Part shown: piece after piece, positions 23,303 to 30,188 of the stretch
Layout of the letters: every line of letters begins with the position of its first letter
Position numbering within the stretch: the stretch's first letter is position 1
NCBI RefSeq assembly: GCF_002423035.1
Contig: NZ_DIUM01000073.1
Span: 2,047-32,234 of the forward strand
DNA: 30,188 nt
Direction of reading: 5' to 3'
DNA from: Thiocapsa sp. UBA6158
GTDB taxonomy: Bacteria; Pseudomonadota; Gammaproteobacteria; Chromatiales; Chromatiaceae
Program-made: the position numbers and the translations under genes
Notes under the pieces: generated by a model
What the model was told of the DNA's origin: nothing
Seen by the model: only the letters and a program-made list of their open reading frames with translations
Database searches by the model: none

Positions 23303-25825
23303 CTAGAAGACCTCCCAATCGTCGTCTTCGGTCGCTGATTCGGCGGAAAACGCTGCATCGTGCGTAGGTGGGGGGTTCGCAAACGCTAGGACGCTAGAGC
23401 TTTGATTTACAACGGCTTTTTGTGCTTTCAAAACGCTAGGGCCTAGCGTTTCGGTTTTGCCATTTTCCTTTATGAAACAGTCCTCTAGCGTCCTAGCGTT
23501 TTGAATAGGGGGGCTAGAGGCACATAGCGGTTTCAGGTAGCGCCGGAAGGCGTCGGCGAAGTCCGCCAGCTCATAGCCGTGACGATTCGCGCCGCCGATC
23601 CAGAGTTGCTTGGACTTCACGCCGTAGGGCTTGAGCATTTTGGACAGACCCGTGGATGTCAGGGGCCGGCCGTGGCGCCACTCTGCCCACGGGCGTTCCT
23701 CCAGGTCGATCAAGGCCAGGACCAGCGCGTTGGAGTGCAGCCGAATCAGATTGCCATCGGCGAAGATGCGCCGGATGTCCTCAAGGATCATCGGGCCGAT
23801 GTCGTCCTCCTCCTCCTCGACGTTCAGCGCGTGGAAGGCGTCCACCGTCTTCGTGGGCCAGTCATCGCCCACGGTCTCGGCGATGGCCAGTAAGGGCGTC
23901 CAGTTATCCAATGCGCGATCGTTGCCGGATGCCGGGAGTGTCGGGTGGGTCTCGCGCAGGATCTCGGCGTGGTCGGCTGCCCAACGCTTGCAGCGCTGGC
24001 GGATCTCCAGACAGCCGACCTCGAAGGCAATGCTCAGCTTGGTGACGCTCTCCCCGGGGAGTCGTCGCCGCAGTTGGATGACGACGGACCTGTCCACGAT
24101 GGTGCTCGGGGGCCGCTTGATCATCGCAATTGCCATCGGCGCCCATGTGCTGAATTTCTTGGGCTCGTGGTCGTCGCCGACGGTGCGGACCACGAACGCG
24201 CCGGTCTTGGTGTGACCCGAGTTGATGATTCCCCTCAGCTCATCATTCTGTGCCAGGAACGTATCGGCCTCATCGATCAACAGCGTCGGGGTCCATGCTT
24301 CGATGACGCGAAAAACAGCAGCAGGCGAGATGTTGCTCGCGACTAAACCACGGTGGACCAGGGGGGCTAGGAGCCCGGTCAGCAAGGTGGACTTGCCGCA
24401 GCGCTTCTCGGGGCTCGTGATGGTGAGCTTCGGCCAAATGCGGAAGGCGTCATAGGCGTAGCTGCCCAAGATCCACAGGGCCAGCGCAACGGCCGCGCCG
24501 GTGGGGAGTGCCATGTGTCGAACCAGGATCTCGCTCAGCTCCTCCAACAGCCCCGCACCGTCCACGGGATCCGGGTACGCCTCGACCTCCTCGACCAATG
24601 GCGTAGCCGTGGGGTCGGTGCCGGCCGCCCTTCGCGCTGCATAGACCTCTCGATCCAGCGCCGCACCCCGCACCCCGAGTGCCTTCGCTTCGGTCGCGCG
24701 TACCCGCTCATAATCCAAGGGTTTCAGACGTGCCAAGCGCTCCACGGCTCCCTCCAGGGACTCGGGGACAGGCTCGGGGCTCGCCAGTTGCGCGCGAACG
24801 GCCTCGATGCCCTCGGTCTGGCACAGGTCGTTGAAGTCCGTGCCCTCGATGGCGTGGCCGGTGAAGCGTGGGACCACAACGGATCCGCCCACGGCCGCCG
24901 CCGCTGCCGTGGCGTGGGTGACGCCGGGGTTGCCTTCGGTGCGTCGGTCGTCGTCGGCGCAGACGATGATGGTGTGGTCGGGATGGGCGCCACGTAACGC
25001 TTTGGCGACGGGCTCCAGATTGCCCGCGTTGAAGGCGCACACCACGGCCGCGCCCGTGGCCTCGTGGATCGTCGCCGCGGTCGCGTAGCCTTCGGCGAGA
25101 TAGACCGGGGCACCCGCCTCGACGCTGCCGATCAGGTGGAAGTGCCCGGCCACGGATGCGCCGCCGTTGAAGCGCTTGCTGCCGTCCGGGGTGATGGTCT
25201 GGATTCCGAACAGCTCGCCGGCCACGTCCCGGACAGGGATCAGCAGGTGATCGCCGTGGCGCCGGATGCCGTGGGGCTGCACCCGCTTGGCGAGGAGGTA
25301 GTCGTGGTCGGCGGTGGCGTTGGTGGCGCTCTCCCAGCTCGCCGCCGCCGTGGTACGTGCCGCCGCTCGCCGGGCCACGTCTTCGGCTTCGCGGGCCTTC
25401 GTGGCGGTCTCGATCTGACGCCGGATGTCCGCCAGCTCGCCGGGATCGGTGGCGTGGTCTTCTTGCTCCCAAGATTTCCACGCGACGGTGGGCGTGCTCA
25501 CGTCGCCGGTCAGGCGTGCGTCGCCTGCCGTGATCATCAACCAGGGCCGCCCGGTGCGCCCGGTGCCGGAATCGGCGATGTACCACAGGTGATCGGCGTT
25601 TTTTTTGCGCCGCCAGCCGGAATTGAGCTCAAGGTGGTCGATCGCGATACCTGCCGCCGCCATCGCGCCCACGGCCTCGGTGACCAGCTCGGGCAGGCTG
25701 CGGGGCGGTGACGCGCCGGACAGGCGCCGTTCAAGGTCATCAAGCTGGCTGCGGTCGGGCTCGGGGGGTGCCTTGAAGCGCCGCCCGGTGCGGACCACGG
25801 TCTCGGTGGGGGTTGTCATCTGCAT
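23303..25825 (-). CDS. Toprim primase / DUF3631 helicase fusion protein
   Basis: An 840-aa replication protein. Residues about 160-350 are a primase-type region with a Toprim domain: E245 in LAEGYATAATIHEATG and the DDD of VCADDDR (291-293). Residues about 425-720 are a DUF3631 ATPase: Walker A SPEKRCGKSTLL (K478) and Walker B TLLIDEADTF (D518, E519). The last 80 residues are low-complexity and carry the CTAG array at DNA level. It should unwind and prime the element's DNA. Start: ATG 25825 has GGAG only 4 bases away; ATG 25819 has better spacing, so the N-terminus may be two residues shorter. It lies 45 bases after the SSB-like gene, across a hairpin. Confidence 0.9.
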   Translation of the reverse strand: MQMTTPTETVVRTGRRFKAPPEPDRSQLDDLERRLSGASPPRSLPELVTEAVGAMAAAGIAIDHLELNSGWRRKKNADHLWYIADSGTGRTGRPWLMITAGDARLTGDVSTPTVAWKSWEQEDHATDPGELADIRRQIETATKAREAEDVARRAAARTTAAASWESATNATADHDYLLAKRVQPHGIRRHGDHLLIPVRDVAGELFGIQTITPDGSKRFNGGASVAGHFHLIGSVEAGAPVYLAEGYATAATIHEATGAAVVCAFNAGNLEPVAKALRGAHPDHTIIVCADDDRRTEGNPGVTHATAAAAAVGGSVVVPRFTGHAIEGTDFNDLCQTEGIEAVRAQLASPEPVPESLEGAVERLARLKPLDYERVRATEAKALGVRGAALDREVYAARRAAGTDPTATPLVEEVEAYPDPVDGAGLLEELSEILVRHMALPTGAAVALALWILGSYAYDAFRIWPKLTITSPEKRCGKSTLLTGLLAPLVHRGLVASNISPAAVFRVIEAWTPTLLIDEADTFLAQNDELRGIINSGHTKTGAFVVRTVGDDHEPKKFSTWAPMAIAMIKRPPSTIVDRSVVIQLRRRLPGESVTKLSIAFEVGCLEIRQRCKRWAADHAEILRETHPTLPASGNDRALDNWTPLLAIAETVGDDWPTKTVDAFHALNVEEEEDDIGPMILEDIRRIFADGNLIRLHSNALVLALIDLEERPWAEWRHGRPLTSTGLSKMLKPYGVKSKQLWIGGANRHGYELADFADAFRRYLKPLCASSPPIQNARTLEDCFIKENGKTETLGPSVLKAQKAVVNQSSSVLAFANPPPTHDAAFSAESATEDDDWEVF
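23381..23501. repeat. Dyad-symmetric CTAG repeat array, candidate replication origin
   Basis: The 19-mer AAACGCTAGGACGCTAGAG (23381-23399) recurs as an exact inverted copy at 23483-23501. Between them is a perfect palindrome at 23431-23451 (arm AAACGCTAGG). Both symmetries are centred on base 23441. The two spacers are clearly AT-rich for this element. Six CTAG tetramers fall in 121 bases, with another at 23513. The copies are read in different frames of the primase/helicase C-terminus, so DNA-level selection is likely. Phage lambda also carries its origin inside a replication gene. Confidence 0.75.
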
Positions 25826-25835
25826 GATGCTCCGC

Positions 25836-25859
25836 GCCCCGGACGGTCAGGTCCGGGGC
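25836..25859. other. Hairpin between the SSB-like gene and the primase/helicase gene
   Basis: Perfect 9-bp arms at 25836-25844 (GCCCCGGAC) and 25851-25859 with a 6-nt loop, just before the ribosome site of the primase/helicase gene. It could lower expression of the distal genes relative to the SSB-like protein. Confidence 0.5.
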
Positions 25860-25870
25860 TCCGCGTGGTC

Positions 25871-26503
25871 TCAAAAAGGGATGTCGTCGTCGAAGTCCGG
25901 GGCCGCCTGGGGGGCTGCTCGACCACGGGGCGGCTGGGCTGTCGGCGCCGGACGCGGGGTGGGTGCGGGTGCCGGTGCCGGAGTCCCGACGATGCGCCGC
26001 TCCAACATCCACTTCACGATTGCGGGTGCGGTCTCGGGATCCGGCTGGGCCTGGGGGTCGTCCACGTCGGAGTAGGCGAGCGAGCCGGACCACGCCGGGG
26101 CGACCATGCCCCGGGGTAACGGGGTGGCGCCGATGACGCGGGGCTTGGGGCCTTTGGGGCTGTCGCGGTGGATGACCTCGATCAGACAGGGGCGCCCGAG
26201 CATCTGCGACAGATCAAGGTTGTCGGGGATCTCCCGGCCGCCAGCCAGTGCGCGGAGCCGCTTGAAGAGGTTGGCTTTTTGGCCGAACGCGACGGTCAAG
26301 ACCTCCCACGTGGACAGATCGCCGCCATCGGCGCCGGCTTCGGGCGCCGTCCATTCCAGGCACACCATGTCGGACGTGGATCGCTGCCCTTGCCACTCGC
26401 GTTCATGCTTCCCGACGAAGTGCATACTCGTGAGCACGACGGCCGTGGTGCCCTCGGGAAACAGCTCCCAATCGTCATCTACGCTTTTGAATTGGCGCCC
26501 CAT
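25871..26503 (-). CDS. Phage-type SSB-like protein with canonical SSB C-terminal tail
   Basis: A 210-aa protein. Residues 1-150 form a beta-rich domain (TTAVVLTSMHFVGKHEREW, MVCLEWTAPEAG, LSTWEVLTVAFGQKANLFKRLRALAGG, LGRPCLIEVIHRD), the pattern of DUF669-like phage proteins that lie next to recombination nucleases. Residues 170-200 are a Pro/Ala linker. The last eight residues, DFDDDIPF, are identical to the E. coli SSB tip that binds PriA, RecO, RecQ, Exo I and others. I infer a single-strand DNA-binding protein that recruits host repair and replication proteins. The ATG is one base after the nuclease stop (TGAcATG). Confidence 0.8.
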   Translation of the reverse strand: MGRQFKSVDDDWELFPEGTTAVVLTSMHFVGKHEREWQGQRSTSDMVCLEWTAPEAGADGGDLSTWEVLTVAFGQKANLFKRLRALAGGREIPDNLDLSQMLGRPCLIEVIHRDSPKGPKPRVIGATPLPRGMVAPAWSGSLAYSDVDDPQAQPDPETAPAIVKWMLERRIVGTPAPAPAPTPRPAPTAQPPRGRAAPQAAPDFDDDIPF

Positions 26504-26504
26504 G

Positions 26505-27359
26505 TCACACCTCCTCCATGTCGGTCATCGCCCATGCGGGCAGGGAAAGCGCCTCGATGCGATCCGAGTAGGCGGGCCAGCGATCGGCCGCCAGACACTC
26601 GGCGTAAATCCGCAGTGCGTCTCGGTAGGCTGCGCGACCGACCGTCAGGGCCGTGTCGGAGATCCGATAGACGCCGATGGCGTAGGGCTGCGCCTTCTCC
26701 ACGGCGATGATGAGAAAGTCGGTCAAGGTCTCGCCGGTGATGGCGTAATACCCCTCCGCGTACATCGCCGCCTGGGTGTGATAGCCACGCTGGTGCATGA
26801 CGCGCTCGAACCCGCGTGGACTGGCGTCCAGCGCGCTTTTCAAATCCACGATGACGCCGATGTCCGCCCGCAGGGCATCGGGCCGGATGCGACAGCGCAC
26901 ACCTGTTTCGGCATCTACGTAGTACCCTGACACCTCCACGGCCGCGCCCTCGATCGCGGAGCGTGCGATGGGGTGGGCATGGATCGACGCTGCAATACCC
27001 TCGATGACCTCCGCATCGGCCGCGGTAATCGTGGTCGCGTCGGGGCGGGCCTCCAGGTGCGCCGTCCAGATAGCTTTGCCCTCCTTGGTGCGTCGGTCGC
27101 AGACCGGGGCCACGGCGAACCGCTCGCCGAACGTGTCGGGCTCCAGGATGCGCGCGTGGATCGCGCGACCTAGCAGCATGGCGGGCGTGTCGGCCCTGGG
27201 TGCGGCCTGCTCCGCTCGGTAGTGGGCGGGGCTGCGATTGACCAAGGTCCGCAGACCGGAGGAGGAGATGGTCGTTGGGTCGCCGTGGTACGCATCATCG
27301 GTGATGCCGGACGCCCAACAGGGCCACGTGGACGGACAGGGGATGTTGGCGGTGGTCAT
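26505..27359 (-). CDS. RecE-like PD-(D/E)XK exonuclease (DUF3799-type)
   Basis: A 284-aa nuclease resembling the C-terminal domain of RecE/exonuclease VIII. Visible: ISSSGLRTLVNRSPAHY near the N-terminus, LLGRAIHARILEP with H68, VEVSGYY (E142), RCRIRPDAL with D161, VIVDLKSALDAS with D172 and K174, and QAAMYAEGY (Q196, Y200). All expected active-site residues are present. It should resect double-strand ends 5' to 3'; with the SSB-like protein next to it, it makes a recombination or replication-restart pair, though no RecT/Erf-type annealase is recognised. GGGAGGT upstream fixes ATG 27359, which overlaps the stop of the HTH gene (ATGA). Confidence 0.9.
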   Translation of the reverse strand: MTTANIPCPSTWPCWASGITDDAYHGDPTTISSSGLRTLVNRSPAHYRAEQAAPRADTPAMLLGRAIHARILEPDTFGERFAVAPVCDRRTKEGKAIWTAHLEARPDATTITAADAEVIEGIAASIHAHPIARSAIEGAAVEVSGYYVDAETGVRCRIRPDALRADIGVIVDLKSALDASPRGFERVMHQRGYHTQAAMYAEGYYAITGETLTDFLIIAVEKAQPYAIGVYRISDTALTVGRAAYRDALRIYAECLAADRWPAYSDRIEALSLPAWAMTDMEEV

Positions 27360-27637
27360 GCTGCGGACCTCCCGCGGGCCAACAGCCACGTCATGTACAG
27401 CTCACGGTGCAGCAGCAGGCGCCGGCCGCGCCGGATGACGGCGCCGGACTCCTCCAGTCCGTTGGTCGATCGATGGAATAGGTCGTCGCGGATACCGCCC
27501 ACGGTAAGCGCTGGCTCGCATCGGGCCAGATCGCGGACGGTGTAAAGCGTCGGCGCCGTGGGATGTAGGGGCGGTGGCGCGGCCTGGGTGGCTGCGGCGA
27601 GTGCGGCCTGACTGGCTGCGGTCGTGCGGGTAGGCAT
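27356..27637 (-). CDS. AlpA/excisionase-like helix-turn-helix protein
   Basis: A 93-aa protein. Residues about 30-86 (LYTVRDLARCEPALTVGGIRDDLF, then NGLEESGAVIRRGRRLLLHRELYMTWL) match a small winged-HTH type common in integrative elements, where the NGLxESGAxxRxGRRxLxxxxxxxxWL block is characteristic. The N-terminus is Ala/Pro/Thr-rich linker. GGAG 8 bases before ATG 27637 supports the start. It leads the replication operon and overlaps the RecE-like gene (ATGA). It could be the transcriptional activator of that operon or an excisionase; the position ahead of the operon rather than next to int favours a regulator. Confidence 0.75.
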   Translation of the reverse strand: MPTRTTAASQAALAAATQAAPPPLHPTAPTLYTVRDLARCEPALTVGGIRDDLFHRSTNGLEESGAVIRRGRRLLLHRELYMTWLLARGRSAA

Positions 27638-27666
27638 TACCTGATCTCCGTTCGTCTTGTGGACAT

Positions 27667-27727
27667 GCACCACGGGTTGTGTGGTGCGACGGTGATCAGG
27701 CTAGGCGCGGGCTAGGGCGGGTGTCCC
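27667..27727. promoter_or_regulatory. Operator-like region ahead of the element's replication operon
   Basis: Contains a 7-bp inverted repeat at 27667-27687 (GCACCAC, loop of 7, GTGGTGC), two GCTAGG copies at 27700 and 27711 (11 bases apart, sharing the core of the 23381-23501 array), and one TGTCCC at 27722-27727. The region 27638-27771 should hold the promoter of the operon, but no clean -35/-10 pair is visible. Confidence 0.4.
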
Positions 27728-27771
27728 GGGCGAGAATTCGGCTTTTCCGCAAAGGACGGAACGCCAGAAAC

Positions 27772-28362
27772 TTAGGCCGAATCCGGGCGAATGTCGGCGG
27801 GGCTTTTCGCCCATGTCTCGCGCGTTTTCCATGTGTGCTCAAAGGTGTCGTCGGTAAAAAGGCGGGACTCCTTCAAGCACTCCACCTTGATCTTTTTCTT
27901 CCAGCCGTAGCGAGGACGCAGGACATCCACGTCAAGCGCTTGAGCAATCTCAAGGATGCGGTCGGCTCGCCGCCTTTCGATCGGACTTAGGTCCGGGTGC
28001 GGATCGGGCAAGATACCGGGGCACAGCGCCGCCAAGTCCGCCCGCTCCACATAGCGGTCGTGGACGATGCGCTCCTCGGTGCGGTGCGTGGGCTGTCGTG
28101 TGGGCCTACTCGGGTCTCCCGTGCCGGCCTGTCGAAAGCGAGCCGTCCGGGAGGAGACCGGAACCTCGATGGTCCGGGTCTCGATTTTCACCAGGGGCCG
28201 GACATCGCGTGTGGCGTTGGCGGTGGCTTGCCTGCTCGGCTCGCCGCCGCTTGCCGGGTGGGGTCCGCCGTAGCGTGCCCACACCACGATGATGACGGCC
28301 TCGTCCGTGGTGTAGCGCTCCCTGATCCAGCCGGGGGGTAGCGCTTCCACGTCAGGCACCAT
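27772..28362 (-). CDS. Unknown 196-aa element protein next to the integrase
   Basis: No family is recognised. The start overlaps the end of the integrase gene by 11 bases, without a visible ribosome site, so coupled translation is likely. The N-terminal 35 residues (PPGWIRERYTTDEAVIIVVWARYGG) look like a small beta-rich fold. The middle is Arg/Thr-rich and probably disordered; the C-terminal third is helical and basic (LSPIERRRADRILEIAQALDVDVL, then RYGWKKKIKVECLKESRLF). Such a basic C-terminus may bind DNA. A function tied to integration, excision or regulation is suggested only by position. Confidence 0.65.
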   Translation of the reverse strand: MVPDVEALPPGWIRERYTTDEAVIIVVWARYGGPHPASGGEPSRQATANATRDVRPLVKIETRTIEVPVSSRTARFRQAGTGDPSRPTRQPTHRTEERIVHDRYVERADLAALCPGILPDPHPDLSPIERRRADRILEIAQALDVDVLRPRYGWKKKIKVECLKESRLFTDDTFEHTWKTRETWAKSPADIRPDSA

Positions 28363-29473
28363 CGGCGAAGATCGCCGCGTTCATCCTTGCGACGACGCCG
28401 GCCACGTGGCTATCACTCAGGTGGGCGTAGCGCTTCACCATCTGCAATGTCTTGTGGCCCAAGACCTCCGCAATCTCGGCGAGCGAAGCGCCGTTCATGG
28501 CGAGGTAGCTCGCCGCGGAGTGCCGTAGATCGTGCCATCTGAAGTCATCGATCCCTGCCGCCAGACAGGCGCGCTCGAAGGCTGCGCTCACGTCCACGGG
28601 GGCGATGGGCTTCTGACTGCCGTCCGGGTTGCGGTGCGGGGTGCCGGGAAAGAGCAGATCGGTATCAAGGCGCCGGACCTTGGCGCGCTCCTTGAGCAGC
28701 TCCAGGGCGGGGCCGGTCAAGGGCAGGACGCGCCGCTCGCCGTTTTTGGTCATATGCAAGGTGGCCACGCACCTGACCAGATCGACATCGGGCCAGCGCA
28801 GACCCATGACCTCCATCCGCCGCGCGCCCGTGCTCAAGGCGATGACGACGGCAGGATAGAGCGCGTCGTTGCAGCTCTCTTTACAGGCGATCAGCAGGCG
28901 CCCGCGCTCATCGTCGGACAGGAAACGCACCCGGCCGCGTGGCTCCTTGGGCTTCGTGACCTTCAAGACCGGGTTGTTCTCGATCCACCCGTATTCCTTC
29001 ACGGCGATGGTGAAGGCGTGGGACAGGACGGCGAGATACCGAACGAGTGTGGCGTTGCTGCGGTAGCGAGTCGGGCCGGCCTTCGCGGGGTCCGTGGTCC
29101 TGGGTGGGATCGGCTCATCCTTGAGGATGTCGCGATACTCCGCGATCAATGCCGGGGTCACGTCAGCCAGGGCGTAGCTCCCGAGCTTGGCGTTCCACCA
29201 TCCCAGTTGTGCCGCTTGGTGGTCGCCGTCTCGCTTACCCGGCAGGACATCGCGGGCGTAGCGCTCGATCAGGTCGGACAGAGTGTGGCGCTTCGCCTCG
29301 GTGGTCTTGAAGTGCCGGCCTTCACGAATCGCCGCCTCGGTCTGCGTGCCCCACTTGCGGGCGTCGGTCAGCCTGGGGAACGTGGCGGTCTGGCTCGGGT
29401 GGCCCTTGAGCCGGACCTTCACGCGATAGGTGGTGGTGCCGGTGGCGTCGGTGCGCTTCTCGATGGTGGCCAT
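28352..29473 (-). CDS. int: Tyrosine-type site-specific integrase
   Basis: A 373-aa phage-type integrase that recombines the element with tRNA-Ile2. Residues 1-55 are an arm-binding domain with a short beta motif (TTTYRVKVRLKG), 60-170 the SAM-like core-binding domain, and 185-360 the catalytic domain. The active residues are R218 (TGARRMEVMGL), K243 (MTKNGERR), H314 and R317 (HDLRHSAAS), H340 (LGHKTLQMV) and Y349 (KRYAHLSD): a complete set. GGGAGGT upstream and the position beside the intact tRNA are typical. A 20-codon frame ends three bases before its ATG (TGAtcgATG). Confidence 0.95.
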   Translation of the reverse strand: MATIEKRTDATGTTTYRVKVRLKGHPSQTATFPRLTDARKWGTQTEAAIREGRHFKTTEAKRHTLSDLIERYARDVLPGKRDGDHQAAQLGWWNAKLGSYALADVTPALIAEYRDILKDEPIPPRTTDPAKAGPTRYRSNATLVRYLAVLSHAFTIAVKEYGWIENNPVLKVTKPKEPRGRVRFLSDDERGRLLIACKESCNDALYPAVVIALSTGARRMEVMGLRWPDVDLVRCVATLHMTKNGERRVLPLTGPALELLKERAKVRRLDTDLLFPGTPHRNPDGSQKPIAPVDVSAAFERACLAAGIDDFRWHDLRHSAASYLAMNGASLAEIAEVLGHKTLQMVKRYAHLSDSHVAGVVARMNAAIFADGA

Positions 29474-29476
29474 CGA

Positions 29477-29539
29477 TCAGACCTCCCGACGCAGGCGAAC
29501 GGGGATGTCTCGACGTGCGGTAAACTTGGCGGTAGCCAT
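29477..29539 (-). CDS. Possible 20-aa leader peptide upstream of int
   Basis: A frame reading MATAKFTARRDIPVRLRREV whose stop lies 3 bases before the int ATG. GAGAGG precedes its ATG at a normal distance. Its last codons include the int ribosome site, so translation of the leader would influence int initiation. Basic throughout; no family recognised. Confidence 0.4.
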   Translation of the reverse strand: MATAKFTARRDIPVRLRREV

Positions 29540-29634
29540 TGCCGAACCTCTCACTCAGGTTGGTGGTGGTTAAGGGCCTCGTGGATGTTTGCAGCATCCT
29601 CGGGGCTCTGTCGTGTTGGGGGGTACTGCGGACG

Positions 29635-29663
29635 ATTATAGCGGCTTTTTTCGTGGCGGTGTC
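29635..29663 (-). promoter_or_regulatory. Probable int promoter
   Basis: TATAAT at 29635-29640 on the minus strand, with GACACC 17 bases upstream (29658-29663) as a weak -35. The -35 overlaps one of the TGTCCC arm-type repeats, so bound integrase could repress its own gene. Confidence 0.5.
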
Positions 29664-29676
29664 CCGTGAGTGTCCC
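29660..29676. repeat. Right-end TGTCCC direct repeats, probable integrase arm sites
   Basis: TGTCCC at 29660 and 29671, 11 bases apart and in the same direction as the three left-end copies. Together with those copies, the two ends look like arm-type sites flanking the attachment cores. Confidence 0.6.
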
Positions 29677-29682
29677 ACAACG

Positions 29683-29716
29683 AAAAACGGCCTAGGCGGA
29701 TTTCACCTAAGCCGTT
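29683..29716 (-). terminator. Intrinsic terminator after tRNA-Ile2
   Basis: On the minus strand an 11-bp stem (29706-29716 with 29686-29696, one G-T pair) with a 9-nt loop runs into TTTTT. It lies 7 bases past the tRNA 3' end but inside the element, between the attachment core and int. It should end rpoD/tRNA transcription before it reaches int. Confidence 0.85.
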
Positions 29717-29722
29717 GATTTC

Positions 29723-29799
<77 letters not shown>

Positions 29800-29861
29800 G
29801 TTTTTTACGATGAGATGGTTGTTGCGGAAACGGCGCCATCCATGGCGATTGAAATCCGGGG

Positions 29862-30188
<327 letters not shown>

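Noticed and set aside
23381..23520. CRISPR array as an explanation for the repeats in the primase/helicase gene
   Set aside because: The repeats are short, inverted about one centre and without regular spacers; no cas gene is present.

Overview
The window looks like chromosome from a GC-rich gammaproteobacterium, most probably a purple sulfur bacterium (Chromatiaceae). The grounds are the hybrid peroxiredoxin-glutaredoxin next to glutathione reductase, a complete set of O2-independent ubiquinone genes (ubiT, ubiU, ubiV), a YpjD/CcsA-type membrane protein, and the linkage of rpoD to tRNA-Ile2(CAU). The genus is an inference; no rRNA is present.

Bases 1-20327 are backbone. In order: a CcsA/YpjD-like membrane protein (+); a DUF2064 glycosyltransferase and the radical SAM protein ArsS (-, arsenosugar-type pair); tRNA-Ala(CGC); a single-domain Hpt phosphotransfer protein (-); a hybrid peroxiredoxin and gor (+), a self-contained peroxide/glutathione unit; a decayed stretch with an asparagine-synthetase remnant; three exported proteins of unknown role, one a DUF2272 lipoprotein (+); an unknown 403-aa protein with a cupin (-); a 1294-aa flavin/iron-sulfur oxidoreductase (-); then yhcC-ubiU-ubiV (+) behind an FNR-like palindrome, with ubiT convergent (-). 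UbiU and UbiV keep all their Fe-S cysteines, so the organism should make ubiquinone without oxygen.

Bases 20328-29771 are a 9.4-kb integrative element inserted in the 3' end of tRNA-Ile2(CAU). A 49-bp direct repeat (one mismatch) bounds it. The tyrosine integrase sits beside the intact tRNA. Nearly all other genes read the same way (-) and are tightly coupled: an unknown 196-aa protein, an AlpA-like HTH protein, a RecE-type nuclease, an SSB-like protein ending in the canonical SSB tail, a Toprim-DUF3631 primase/helicase, a TubC-docking-like protein, an unknown acidic-tailed protein, an HNH endonuclease, a 49-aa membrane peptide and a PD-(D/E)XK resolvase-like nuclease. I see no capsid, terminase, portal, relaxase or conjugation gene, so it resembles a phage satellite or a self-replicating integrative element rather than a prophage.

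The strongest unexplained signal is a dyad-symmetric CTAG-containing array inside the 3' end of the primase/helicase gene. Its repeats are read in different codon frames, so the DNA rather than the protein is conserved; it is a good candidate replication origin. Other element features are phased TGTCCC repeats at both ends (probable integrase arm sites), a 55-aa gene on the opposite strand with a perfect Shine-Dalgarno, and a hairpin- and repeat-rich left end. The window closes with a terminator, tRNA-Ile2 and the C-terminal part of rpoD (-), whose 5' end lies outside.
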